From: Chloroflexota bacterium
GTDB lineage: Bacteria; Chloroflexota; Anaerolineae; Aggregatilineales; Phototrophicaceae
Direction of reading: 5' to 3'
Length of the DNA stretch: 41,478 nucleotides
Assembly (NCBI GenBank): GCA_011523705.1
Contig: WTGC01000229.1
Span: 1-41,478, forward strand
Part shown: in pieces, positions 23,239 through 31,642 of the stretch
Layout: each line of letters starts with the position of its first letter
Position numbering within the stretch: position 1 is the stretch's first letter
Notes under the pieces: generated by a model
The model's input: only the letters and a program-made list of their open reading frames with translations
The model's database searches: none
Told to the model about the DNA's origin: nothing
Made by a program: the position numbers and the translations under genes

Positions 23239-24282
23239 CTAGAGTGTCACGCCGTCGTATGCCGCTTCAACGTCGGCACGCACTTGCGCGGTAAAGGCTT
23301 CGTCGATCTCGGCTTCGTGGAAGATGCCATACCACAAGCCAGCCTGGCGTACGAAATCACGCATGTTGACCAAGGCATGCGTCACATCGTCCCAGGTGAT
23401 GCCCATCGCCGCGGGCCGAATGTCGACGCCGGCCCGCACGATGGCGTCGAGCATCTCACCCGGCTTGTCATCGTGCAGCAGCGAGCCGACATAAATGCCC
23501 AGGCAGACCGGCTGCCCGTGGATGAATTTCACCCCCGTGTAATATTCCAGCGCGTAAAAGAGGAAGTGATCGGCGCCTTCAATATGGCGGGGATTCCAGC
23601 CGGCGTTGTGGAAAGCCGCCCCGCCCCAGCGATTGGCTGTCATCAGCGTGCGGATGCCCTTCTCGTTGACCTCGCGGATATCGTCCAACGCGTCCATGAC
23701 CGTCGCCATCACCGCGGCCGCTTCATCAACCAGCTCCTGGTCGTAGGGCCATTTGTCTTCGGTCTTGCCGCGCGCGTGCGCCAGGCGCCAATCGGCGTGA
23801 CCCGTGTGGTAACAGAGTATCTCGCAGATGCCGCTGCGATTGACGGACGGCGGCGCGTTCTGAATCACATCGAAATCGACATAGACCGCTTCCGGCACCG
23901 CCCAGCCCACGTAGCGCACATTGCCCTTGAAGCGCAGCCCGGTGCGATGACCGAAAGCGGCGTTGACCGACATCGAGGTCGGTACCTGAAAGAGCGGCAG
24001 CCGCAGCGACCAGGCGAAATACTTGGCGACATCCAGCGCCTGCCCGCCACCCAGCCCGATGATGCAGTTGCAATGCGGCAGCTTGGCGACTTCTTCCTTC
24101 AACTCGTCGCCGTCTATGGTGCTGACGAGATAAGGACCGGCCAGGTTGTCGTCAAAATGATGCGCGAATAATTCCCAGAGGTCGGGCATGGTGACGACCA
24201 GATAAGGCTGATGTACGAAGTTTGGCAGTTCGCCGAGGAGGTTGCGTCCAAAGATGGTCGTGAAGCCAGCGCTGTCTCGCAT
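23239..24282 (-). CDS. Glycerol-1-phosphate-dehydrogenase-like (iron-containing ADH 2 family)
   Basis: A 347-residue NAD(P)-linked dehydrogenase related to AraM/EgsA and, more distantly, to dehydroquinate synthase. The dinucleotide site is IIGLGGGQALDVAKY at about 74-88, followed by QVPTSMSVNAAFGHR at 99-113. Metal-site histidines are likely in EGADHF and KFIHGQP further on. The Asp that usually binds the metal, in the segment before ADWRLA, appears to be Glu here (SGICE at about 150-154). Neighbours are a sugar importer and, divergently, a Gfo/Idh/MocA enzyme, so the natural substrate may be a sugar or cyclitol rather than glycerol phosphate. AAGGA precedes the ATG. Confidence 0.8.
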   Translation of the reverse strand: MRDSAGFTTIFGRNLLGELPNFVHQPYLVVTMPDLWELFAHHFDDNLAGPYLVSTIDGDELKEEVAKLPHCNCIIGLGGGQALDVAKYFAWSLRLPLFQVPTSMSVNAAFGHRTGLRFKGNVRYVGWAVPEAVYVDFDVIQNAPPSVNRSGICEILCYHTGHADWRLAHARGKTEDKWPYDQELVDEAAAVMATVMDALDDIREVNEKGIRTLMTANRWGGAAFHNAGWNPRHIEGADHFLFYALEYYTGVKFIHGQPVCLGIYVGSLLHDDKPGEMLDAIVRAGVDIRPAAMGITWDDVTHALVNMRDFVRQAGLWYGIFHEAEIDEAFTAQVRADVEAAYDGVTL

Positions 24283-24328
24283 GTCTTGTCCTTGTCATCC
24301 CGCCCACGCCAATCTTAAGCGCGAACAC

Positions 24329-24356
24329 TTGATTGTACGGTTAAGACGGATACGAT
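24329..24356 (+). promoter_or_regulatory. Candidate promoter for the Gfo/Idh/MocA gene
   Basis: TTGATT (24329-24334) and TACGAT (24351-24356) are 16 bases apart, about 50 bases before the ATG at 24407. It lies in the 124-base gap between the divergent dehydrogenase genes. Confidence 0.4.
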
Positions 24357-24406
24357 AACAGAAAGAGCAACAGTTCGCCAGAACGCCCGACGGCAGGAGC
24401 GGCAGC

Positions 24407-25417
24407 ATGACGCTGAAAATCGCCTTCAGTGGAACCGGACATATCTCTCAAGTCCACGCGCGAGCGGCACGGAGCATCGACGGCGTCGAGTTGGTCGCCG
24501 TGGTCAATCACAAGCCCGAGTCGATGGCGAGCTACGCGGCGCAATTCGGCATCGCGCGGCGCTACGAGACTGTGGAAGACCTGCTGCGCGCCGGTGATGT
24601 CGATGTCCTGGTCGTCAGCACGCCGAATTACCTGCACGCGCCGCAAGCGATCGCCGCGTTGGAAGCGGGCCTTCACGTCATGGTCGAGAAACCAATGGCG
24701 ATGCATGCCGCCGAAGCGGAGCAGATGCTGCGCGCGAGCGAGAAATCGGGCGCTAAACTGATGGTGGCGCATTGCTGGCGCTTTGACGAAGAGGTCAACT
24801 GGATCAAGACCCAGATTGATGATGGACTGCTGGGCAAGATTCTGCGCACGAAAGGCTACGGCGTGCATGTCAATTGGGGACCGGACGGTTGGTTTGTTGA
24901 GGCGCGCTATGCCGGCGGCGGCGCTCTGGCCGATATGGGCATCCACGCGATTGATGTCGCGCGCTGTTTTCTAGGCGATCCGCAGCCGCTCAGCGTTTAC
25001 GCCAAGCTCTCGACCGATTACACCGATTACGATGTCGATGACAGCGGCACGATCTGGGTCAATTGGGCGGGTGGCGCGGCCTCAATCATCGAATCGGGTT
25101 GGTGGTGGCCTCATGCCGACGGGCCCGAAGCCTGCACCCAACTCTATGGGACCAACGGCTTCGCCCAGCTTTTCCCAACGCGACTGGAAATCCCCGATCG
25201 GGCGGCGGAGACTGTTGAAACCGTCGATCCCGGATATCCGCCCGTCCGCGAGGAGCAGTGCCCGCAAATCATGTATGATCGGCAGATGGCGCATTTCATC
25301 GACAGCATTCGCGCGGGCACGACGCCGAATCCGGGCGGCGCTGAAGGCTTGGTCAACATGCGAATCATCGACGCCGCGCTGGAAAGCAGCCGCACCGGTC
25401 AAGTTGTCCAACTCTAG
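24407..25417 (+). CDS. Gfo/Idh/MocA family oxidoreductase
   Basis: A 336-residue NAD(P)-dependent dehydrogenase of the sugar and inositol family. The Rossmann motif is FSGTGHISQVHARA at 7-20, the catalytic EKP is at 94-96 in HVMVEKPMAMH, and the later GGALADMGIHAIDVARCFLG carries the active-site Asp and His. AGGAG lies seven bases before the ATG. It faces away from the glycerol-1-phosphate-dehydrogenase-like gene, shares a short promoter region with it, and is followed by a cupin. Together with the DegT-type aminotransferase of cluster B, this looks like a set for oxidising and transaminating a sugar or cyclitol. The exact substrate is not known. Confidence 0.92.
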   Translation: MTLKIAFSGTGHISQVHARAARSIDGVELVAVVNHKPESMASYAAQFGIARRYETVEDLLRAGDVDVLVVSTPNYLHAPQAIAALEAGLHVMVEKPMAMHAAEAEQMLRASEKSGAKLMVAHCWRFDEEVNWIKTQIDDGLLGKILRTKGYGVHVNWGPDGWFVEARYAGGGALADMGIHAIDVARCFLGDPQPLSVYAKLSTDYTDYDVDDSGTIWVNWAGGAASIIESGWWWPHADGPEACTQLYGTNGFAQLFPTRLEIPDRAAETVETVDPGYPPVREEQCPQIMYDRQMAHFIDSIRAGTTPNPGGAEGLVNMRIIDAALESSRTGQVVQL

Positions 25418-25487
25418 GAAGAAAGCCAAGCCGGGAAAGCGATGCGGAATTGCCATTTACATGACACAAACAACAAAATAGAAGAGT

Positions 25488-25513
25488 TGTAGGGGCGAGC
25501 CGGTGGCTCGCCC
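25488..25513 (+). repeat. Family-1 palindrome, GAGCC-type arm
   Basis: TTGTAGGGG start, GGGCGAGCC (25493-25501), loop GGT, GGCTCGCCC (25505-25513). Perfect pairing. It lies between the Gfo/Idh/MocA and cupin genes, 66 bases before the cupin start. Confidence 0.85.
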
Positions 25514-25579
25514 ACGCTTGTGACAGTTTTTGCATGACAAGGAAGATTCCATTTAGAGGCGCAAAGGGGAATTGGAACA

Positions 25580-25981
25580 ATGCTGGAAATCCACGAATGG
25601 TCGGGCGAAGGCTTCGAGCCACTGGTATTCGCCGAGGGCTGGCAAGCGGCTCTGCTCAACTGGGAGCCGCTATTTGACCGGCGCAATCTTGATGAGATTG
25701 AACGGCACAATCACAGCGACGAAGTCTTTGTGCTGCTGCGCGGGCGAGCTGTGCTCTTCACCCGTCCCGATGGCGGCGCGCTGGCGGCGGTCGAGATGGG
25801 TGCGGGCCTTATCTACAATGTGCCAGCCGGCGTCTGGCACAATATAGTAGCAACACGCGATGTATCATTCTTGATCGTCGAGAATCGAGACACGCACCTT
25901 CACGACACCGAAATCCGCCCGATCGCTGACGATGAGCTCTCCCAATTGGATCGGCAGTTGCCTGCATGGGCGCAAGCCTAG
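25580..25981 (+). CDS. Cupin-domain protein
   Basis: A 133-residue single-domain cupin. The first metal motif is visible as H43, H45 and E48 in ERHNHSDEVFVLLRG, and H87 in VPAGVWHNIV supplies the fourth ligand, so a metal is probably bound. Single-domain cupins act as sugar isomerases, epimerases or dioxygenases, or only bind ligands. It follows the Gfo/Idh/MocA gene in the same direction after a 162-base gap with a palindrome. Its C-terminus (about 115-133) is acidic and may be flexible. The function here is unknown. Confidence 0.82.
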   Translation: MLEIHEWSGEGFEPLVFAEGWQAALLNWEPLFDRRNLDEIERHNHSDEVFVLLRGRAVLFTRPDGGALAAVEMGAGLIYNVPAGVWHNIVATRDVSFLIVENRDTHLHDTEIRPIADDELSQLDRQLPAWAQA

Positions 25982-26040
25982 ACGCGCGTAATCAATCGCG
26001 TTAGTCTGTCCTCTGAAATTCTTCTTGAGAATCCGCCCGC

Positions 26041-26068
26041 TTGAGTTTCGGTTTGAATCTGGTATACA
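26041..26068 (+). promoter_or_regulatory. Candidate promoter for the eight-module exported protein
   Basis: TTGAGT (26041-26046) and TATACA (26063-26068) are 16 bases apart. A transcript starting near 26075 would have a leader of about 70 bases before the GTG start. Confidence 0.4.
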
Positions 26069-26147
26069 CTGGAATCAGAAGCTTGTCGCTGCGCGAACTG
26101 CTTTGCGGCTTCTGACTGACCTATCGAACCCAACGAGGAGGAACACT

Positions 26148-28952
26148 GTGCCGAGTTTTGCGAGCGCGCACAAAAGACGCATCTCCCTTTTCGCCTTGCT
26201 GTTATTTGCCCTGCTCTTGGCTTTGCCCCTGCCCGCGGGCGCGGCTGACACGATGGCGGACAGCGTCTTCATCAGCATCCGCTACTATGAGGGCCTCGAT
26301 CCGGCAAACATTCCGGAAATGGAGCGCTTCACGCGCGAAGGATTCATCCCGATTATCCGCGAGACTGACGGCTTCATCGCCTACTACATCGTGTATCCGA
26401 CCGATGGCACGGGAGCGTCCATCAGCATTTTCGAGACGCGTGAACAGGCGACAGCGTCCAACGAGCTGGCGCGCGATTATATACAGGCAAACCTGGCGCC
26501 GCTGCTGCCGAATCCGCCGCGAATCGTCGAAGGCACAGTAGACATCGGCTTCGTCGAGATGCTGGATGGCATGGGGAACGGCGATGTCAGCAGCCTGCAT
26601 GCCAGCGTGCGCATTTATGACGGTTTCGAAGCCGATGACCTGGACGAATTTGTCACCATCGTCGAGGACGGCTTCCTGCCCATCATGCGCGATTCCGATG
26701 GCTTCTTCGGCTATTACTTGATGCACGACGGCGCCGGCGCGGTATCCGCCATCAGCATCTTCGACAGCGAGGCATCGGCGCTGGCATCCAACGAACAGGC
26801 GCGCGAATTCGTCGCCGAGAATCTGACCGCCTACCTGCCCAACGATCCCTTGATCACCGCCGGACGCGTCGGCATCGCCGTATTGGCGGACCTGAACGAC
26901 GGCGCCAATTTAATCGACGACATGATGATGGATACAGCCTTCGCCAGCGTTCGCATCTACGATGGTGTCGACCCGGCCGATCAGCATGAGATCACCCGCC
27001 TGACAGCCGAAGGCTTCTTACCGATCATGCGCGAGAGCGATGGCTTCATCGCCTATTTCCTGTTGCCGCAAGGCGATACGCTGGTCGCGTATAGCGCCTT
27101 TGAAACTGCCGAACAGGCAGCGGCTTCCAACGACGCTGCACGTGATTTCGTCGCTGAAAAGCTGGCGCCGCTTCTGCCCAATGCGCCGACAATTGTGCAG
27201 GGAACGATGGATACGCGCCACTTCGCCCGGCTTGACGACATGATGTCCGAGGACGTCACTTCGCTCTATGCCAGCTTACGCCTTTATGTCGAGGTTGATT
27301 TAACACAGCGCGCGCACAGCACCGAGCTCGTCAACCGTATCTTCCTGCCGCAACAGCGGGAGACAGAGGGATTCTGGGGCTACTTCCGCATGCACGATGG
27401 CGAAAGCCGATCGGTTGCGATGAGCATTTATGACAGCGAGGAAAACGCCCTGGCCGCCAACGAGCTGGCGGCGGCATTTGTGGCGGAATACCTGACAGAT
27501 CGCCCGGACCAGGTCCCGCTGCGGGTCAGCGGCCGCCTCGGCATCGCTGCAAGGGCGGACATTAATGAGGGCGCAAACCTGATCGAAGACACGATGAAGA
27601 CTGAGGCCGTCTTCGCCAGCGTCCGCGTTTACGACGGCGTCGACCCGGCCGCTTCGGAAACCTATATTCGCCTGGCGAATGACGGGTTCTTGCCCATTAT
27701 CCGCGAGAGTGAGGGCTTCATTGGCTTTTATCTATTGCTGGCGGGCGATAGGCAGGCTTCGGTCAGCTTGTTTGAATCCGAGGAACAGGCTCAGGCATCC
27801 CAAGAAACGGCGCGGGACTTCATCGCCGAACACCTGGCGCCGCTGATGCCCAATCCGCCTCAGATCGTGGAGGGTTTGGTGGAAGTGATGTATATAGCCG
27901 ATGCCAACGAGATGATGATGGGCAACGGCACGAGCTCGCTCCACGCCCTCTTGGCAATCTACGACGGTTTCGACATGGCGCGCCTGGATGAAGCAGTCGA
28001 CTCGGTCGAGTCTATCCTGATTCCTGATCTGCGCGAACATGGCGGTCTCTTCGCCTATTACGGGATCAGTGATGGCGCCGACACAGCGGTCGCGCTGCGG
28101 ATTATGGACTCGGAGCAAAGCTTGCAGCAAGGCTCCGAAATCGCGGCGGAATTCATAGCGGAATACGCGGCGGACTGGCTGCCGGAAGATCCCCTGCAGG
28201 TCACTGGTCCCCTTGCGGTGGCGGCGCTGGCGGATCTACGCATGGGCGAGAATCTCGTCAATGGGATGACGGGCGACAGCGTCTTCACCAGCGTCCGCGT
28301 TTATGACGGCATCGACCCGGCCGATCAGGCCGAGATCGTCCGCCTGACCGATGAGGGCTTCCTGCCCATCATACGGGAAAGCGACGGCTTCGTCGGCTAT
28401 TACTTCTTGCCGGCCGCGGACAGGTTGGCGACGATCAGCTTGTTCGATTCGCCCGAGCAAGCATCGGCCTCTAACGAATCGGCGCGTGACTTCATCGTCG
28501 AGAATCTGGCGCCCTTGCTGCCCAATGCGCCGATGATCTTCGAGGGTCCCTTATCGATGAACTATGTCGCGGCGCTGCATGGATCGGCTGCTTTTGCTGG
28601 AGTTGACGTGCTTTATTCCAGCATTCGCTTCTATGAAGGCTTCGACCTGAGGCATTTTGATGAAGCGAACGACCTCGCCATTTCGCACCTGCTGCCGGCA
28701 CTGCAAGGATTGGGGGGGCTATTCGCCCAATACGCCTTCAATGACGGCGAGGACACTGTTGTCGGCATCAGTATTTTCGAGAGCGAAGAAGCTGCCTTGG
28801 CCGCCAACGATGTGGGCAAAGCCTTCACCATCGAATACCTGGCGGATTGGGCGCCGAACCCGCCAACGGGAATTTCCGGCGAGATTGCGATCGCGGCGCA
28901 AGCGGCGATCAATATGGGCGAGAATCTGGTCGGCGCGACGATGGAAGAGTAG
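26148..28952 (+). CDS. Exported protein of eight ABM-like modules (four A-B pairs)
   Basis: A 934-residue protein. The GTG start at 26148 has a perfect AGGAGG six bases upstream; a signal peptide follows (core LFALLLFALLLALPLP, ending AGAAD, about 1-33). The rest is eight tandem modules at about residues 38, 148, 262, 371, 485, 596, 710 and 820, each 109-115 long. Odd modules (A) share EGFLPIIRESDGF, then LAPLLPN; even ones (B) share YDGF and F-DSE, then LP-DPL and GENLI. Each resembles the antibiotic-biosynthesis-monooxygenase (ABM), ferredoxin-like dimeric barrel fold: a starting strand, a helix, a G-F-x-x-Y-Y strand and a S-I-F strand. ABM proteins usually have one such domain and pair as dimers. 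No catalytic or cofactor residue is obvious. It is flanked by a promoter and a strong terminator, so it is a single-gene unit. Confidence 0.85.
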   Translation: MPSFASAHKRRISLFALLLFALLLALPLPAGAADTMADSVFISIRYYEGLDPANIPEMERFTREGFIPIIRETDGFIAYYIVYPTDGTGASISIFETREQATASNELARDYIQANLAPLLPNPPRIVEGTVDIGFVEMLDGMGNGDVSSLHASVRIYDGFEADDLDEFVTIVEDGFLPIMRDSDGFFGYYLMHDGAGAVSAISIFDSEASALASNEQAREFVAENLTAYLPNDPLITAGRVGIAVLADLNDGANLIDDMMMDTAFASVRIYDGVDPADQHEITRLTAEGFLPIMRESDGFIAYFLLPQGDTLVAYSAFETAEQAAASNDAARDFVAEKLAPLLPNAPTIVQGTMDTRHFARLDDMMSEDVTSLYASLRLYVEVDLTQRAHSTELVNRIFLPQQRETEGFWGYFRMHDGESRSVAMSIYDSEENALAANELAAAFVAEYLTDRPDQVPLRVSGRLGIAARADINEGANLIEDTMKTEAVFASVRVYDGVDPAASETYIRLANDGFLPIIRESEGFIGFYLLLAGDRQASVSLFESEEQAQASQETARDFIAEHLAPLMPNPPQIVEGLVEVMYIADANEMMMGNGTSSLHALLAIYDGFDMARLDEAVDSVESILIPDLREHGGLFAYYGISDGADTAVALRIMDSEQSLQQGSEIAAEFIAEYAADWLPEDPLQVTGPLAVAALADLRMGENLVNGMTGDSVFTSVRVYDGIDPADQAEIVRLTDEGFLPIIRESDGFVGYYFLPAADRLATISLFDSPEQASASNESARDFIVENLAPLLPNAPMIFEGPLSMNYVAALHGSAAFAGVDVLYSSIRFYEGFDLRHFDEANDLAISHLLPALQGLGGLFAQYAFNDGEDTVVGISIFESEEAALAANDVGKAFTIEYLADWAPNPPTGISGEIAIAAQAAINMGENLVGATMEE
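26259..28949 (+). repeat. Coding tandem repeat, 4 units of about 670 bases
   Basis: Units begin near 26259, 26931, 27600 and 28275. Each encodes one A module and one B module, about 224 residues. A-type modules resemble each other more than the B-types beside them, so the pair was the unit that multiplied. Confidence 0.85.
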
Positions 28953-28985
28953 CTGAGCGCTTGGCTCGTCCGGGAAGAGAATTGG

Positions 28986-29018
28986 AGAGAGCGCGCCGGC
29001 TTGGCGCGCTCTTTTCTT
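28986..29018 (+). terminator. Intrinsic terminator after the eight-module protein
   Basis: AGAGCGCGCC (28988-28997) pairs perfectly with GGCGCGCTCT (29003-29012) around a five-base loop and is followed by TTTCTT. It begins 36 bases beyond the stop codon. Confidence 0.88.
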
Positions 29019-29036
29019 GGGGCGACCAGCCGGCAG

Positions 29037-30224
29037 CTAATCTGGATACATGCCACGGTTTCCAAACAGGCTGCGCATGATATCGAGATTCGGCTGGAAG
29101 CCGTCGTAACCCTGCGTCAGAATGCTCATTTTGACCAGCGCGCTCAAATCGCGGTCCAGCATGTTCAAGGAATATTCGAATTCTCCCGCTGGAATGATAT
29201 CGAGCAGATCCCATATTTCTCGAAAATCAATGGGCTTGCCCACGCAGCGGTCAGTCAAATCGATAGCGAGTTGCAGGCGCCGCTGCTGCGGAACGGTGAG
29301 CTGAACCGGGAAGTGCATTCGTGTGCGCTCGCGCCATAGCGCCTGCGTTTGCCGGATTCTGATCCACCTCAACTGCGATTCGAGTTCTTCCATAGCCTGG
29401 TCTAGCGCATACATGACGAATTTACCAAGCATCGTTTTGCGATAAGCCCCGTCGATAAAATCGCCGTGCGTATCCTGCAATTCCATGTAGTAACGTTCGC
29501 GAGACTGGCTGTAGCAATAACTGAATACATGCGCCGCGCTTGCCGGTATGCCCGCCCGCAGGAGCAGCGCATGTTCGATTAAGCGCGCCATGCGGCCGTT
29601 GCCATCGGCATAGGGATGAATCCAAGCGAAGTAAACGTGCGCGACGATCGCTTTCATAATCTTAAGCGCCAACTCGTATGACGTGAACCATTTCGACACA
29701 GGCTCTTCTGAATTCAGCCAGTCACAATACTGTGCGAGCAGGAGTTCGCAATCATCCGGTGGCGGAGCAAGATAGCGCCCCACAGTCACGTTGTGCATTC
29801 GCAATTGTCCGGCACGCGCTTCATCCGTCTCCAAGCCGTCCAGAACCAAACCATGATAGTGATTCAAAAGATCTACAGAATATGCAGGCGATTCGCCTGG
29901 CACGGCATCCAGCGCGACGGCGGTGTAGGCGGCAATCATGCTGTCAACTTGCTTTATCTGAAGGTGATCTTCGTCCTCGAGCGGTGCATTGCCTTGAAGC
30001 AATTGAAATACCTGGTCTTCCGAGAGTAGGTTGCCTTCAATCGCGGTCGTGCCGTGGATTCCCTTGGCGAGATAGATGCCGTTTAGTTCATAGGCATCTT
30101 CTGGAAGCATGGGCATGGTTGCAAGCGCCTTAATCGTCGCTTGGATCTGGCCCAGCAGCAGCCATGTTCGCGGCGCCATTGGCTCGACATTCGGCGGAAA
30201 TTGAATGAAGTCATGTGTGCCCAT
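29037..30224 (-). CDS. Fic family protein (AMP-transferase-like)
   Basis: Fic proteins usually attach AMP to hydroxyl side chains of target proteins. This 395-residue member has the full active-site motif HPYADGNGRMAR at 203-214 with catalytic H203, and a T-x3-E-G inhibitory motif at 59-64 (GTTAIEGN) with E63 in the place that blocks the ATP site. That puts it in the class with the inhibitory helix before the Fic core. The C-terminal 100 residues (IWDLLDIIPAGEFEYSLNML region) look like a winged-helix domain. AGGAG lies eight bases before the ATG. No antitoxin-like small gene is adjacent. The target is unknown. It may lie in the same transcript as the acyl-CoA dehydrogenase upstream. Confidence 0.92.
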   Translation of the reverse strand: MGTHDFIQFPPNVEPMAPRTWLLLGQIQATIKALATMPMLPEDAYELNGIYLAKGIHGTTAIEGNLLSEDQVFQLLQGNAPLEDEDHLQIKQVDSMIAAYTAVALDAVPGESPAYSVDLLNHYHGLVLDGLETDEARAGQLRMHNVTVGRYLAPPPDDCELLLAQYCDWLNSEEPVSKWFTSYELALKIMKAIVAHVYFAWIHPYADGNGRMARLIEHALLLRAGIPASAAHVFSYCYSQSRERYYMELQDTHGDFIDGAYRKTMLGKFVMYALDQAMEELESQLRWIRIRQTQALWRERTRMHFPVQLTVPQQRRLQLAIDLTDRCVGKPIDFREIWDLLDIIPAGEFEYSLNMLDRDLSALVKMSILTQGYDGFQPNLDIMRSLFGNRGMYPD

Positions 30225-30278
30225 TGAGAATTCTCCTAATAGCGACGGCCGCGCGAGCCTTCACTGGCTACGACCGAT

Positions 30279-31478
30279 TTAGACAAACGCGTTCAAGCCC
30301 GTCAGTTCCCGACCCACCAGCAGCAGGTTGACCTCGTTGGTGCCTTCGTAGGTGTAGATGATCTCGGCATCAAGCATGAGCCGGGCGATGTGATTGTCGA
30401 TGAGGATGCCATTGCCGCCCAGGCATTCGCGCGCCAGCTGCGTGACGTAGCGTGCCTTTCGCGCATTGTTGTATTTCGCCAGCGATACCGTGCCCGCCGT
30501 CAGTAGCCCGGTGTTGATCAGATGGGACAATTGCAGGCAGAGCGTTTGCATCAGCGTCACTTCGGTCGCCATATCAACGAGCTTCTGCTGGATGAGCTGG
30601 AAGCCGGCGATCGGCTTGCCGAATTGTTCGCGTTCTTTGGCGTACTTCAGCGCCAGCTCGAAGGCGCCAGCGGCGACACCGGCCGCTTCCCAGGCGACGC
30701 CATAGCGCCCCAGACCCAGCACGCGCGCCATGTCGCTGAAGCGATTGACGTAAGCCAGCTTGTTCGCCGCCGGCACATAGACATCTCGCAGCGTGATATC
30801 AGCATTGAGAACGGCGCGTTTGCCGATTTTGCCCCAAATGTCATTGATACCGACCCCGTCCGTATCGCTCGGATTCTCGATGACGTAGCCGCCAAAGTCT
30901 TTCGTCTCTTCATCGCGCGCCCAAATGATGAGGATATCGGCGATGGAAGCGTTGCCGATCCAGCGTTTGGCGCCATTGAGGATGAAGCCATCGCCCTCTT
31001 TGCGGGCGCGGGTTTTCACTTGCGCCGCGTTGGAACCGACCTCGGGCTCGGTCAAAGCGAAGGCGCCGATCTTCTCCAGCTTGACCATCGGCGGCAGCCA
31101 GCGCGCCTTCTGCTCTTCATCACCCAGCAGACCAATCGAGCCCATCGCCAAGCCCGAATGCACGCCGTAGAAGGTGCTGATGCTGCCATCGCCTTTGCCC
31201 AGCTCGTACATGACCAAACCCATTTCGACGAGATCGAGCCCGGCCGCTCCATGATCCTGCAGTGGTCCACCGATGATCGGCAAGTCGACCATTTTGCGCG
31301 CGATCTCCCAGGGAAATTCCGCCTTTTCCCAATAGGGATTGATCTTGGGCAGCACGTCGCACTCGATGAAATCGCGCACCTCCTGCCGCAGCGCTTTCTG
31401 CTTTTCGGTGAAGTGCATGTCGCAGTTGTAGAAATCAAAGCCGGCGTAGAGGGTTTCGCCTTGTTTTTCCCGTGTCAT
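30279..31478 (-). CDS. Acyl-CoA dehydrogenase (glutaryl-CoA dehydrogenase-like)
   Basis: An FAD enzyme that makes the alpha-beta double bond of an acyl-CoA. About 399 residues from the chosen ATG at 31478. The N-terminal helical domain begins MHFTEKQKALRQEVRDFIE; the central FAD-binding loop has IGAFALTEPEVGSNAAQVKT and GAKRWIGNASIADILIIWAR; the C-terminus has the catalytic glutamate in YEGTNEVNLLLVGRELTG, where GTNEV-type sequences and position suggest glutaryl-CoA or short-chain substrates. A longer start at 31523 would add 15 residues without a ribosome binding site. It is upstream of the fic gene on the same strand. No electron-transfer flavoprotein genes are near. Confidence 0.92.
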   Translation of the reverse strand: MTREKQGETLYAGFDFYNCDMHFTEKQKALRQEVRDFIECDVLPKINPYWEKAEFPWEIARKMVDLPIIGGPLQDHGAAGLDLVEMGLVMYELGKGDGSISTFYGVHSGLAMGSIGLLGDEEQKARWLPPMVKLEKIGAFALTEPEVGSNAAQVKTRARKEGDGFILNGAKRWIGNASIADILIIWARDEETKDFGGYVIENPSDTDGVGINDIWGKIGKRAVLNADITLRDVYVPAANKLAYVNRFSDMARVLGLGRYGVAWEAAGVAAGAFELALKYAKEREQFGKPIAGFQLIQQKLVDMATEVTLMQTLCLQLSHLINTGLLTAGTVSLAKYNNARKARYVTQLARECLGGNGILIDNHIARLMLDAEIIYTYEGTNEVNLLLVGRELTGLNAFV

Positions 31479-31642
31479 CAGCGCATCACCATCGTCAATC
31501 CATAAGTGGCTGGAGCTTATCATCTATGCAATACCGATTCAATTCGCGCTTCGCCTGTCTTACGAGGTAGGATTTGGCTTGGTCACGGCGTCTTAGCAAA
31601 ATGGTCGGTCGCGGCAATCGGCGGCGGCCGGGATAAGCGCGC

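Noticed and set aside
26259..28949. The coding repeats as an assembly artefact
   Set aside because: The units differ throughout at the base and residue level and keep the frame, so they are diverged repeats and not a collapsed or duplicated read.
30522..31505. A 327-codon open frame on the plus strand
   Set aside because: It is antisense to the acyl-CoA dehydrogenase and has no recognisable motif or ribosome binding site.
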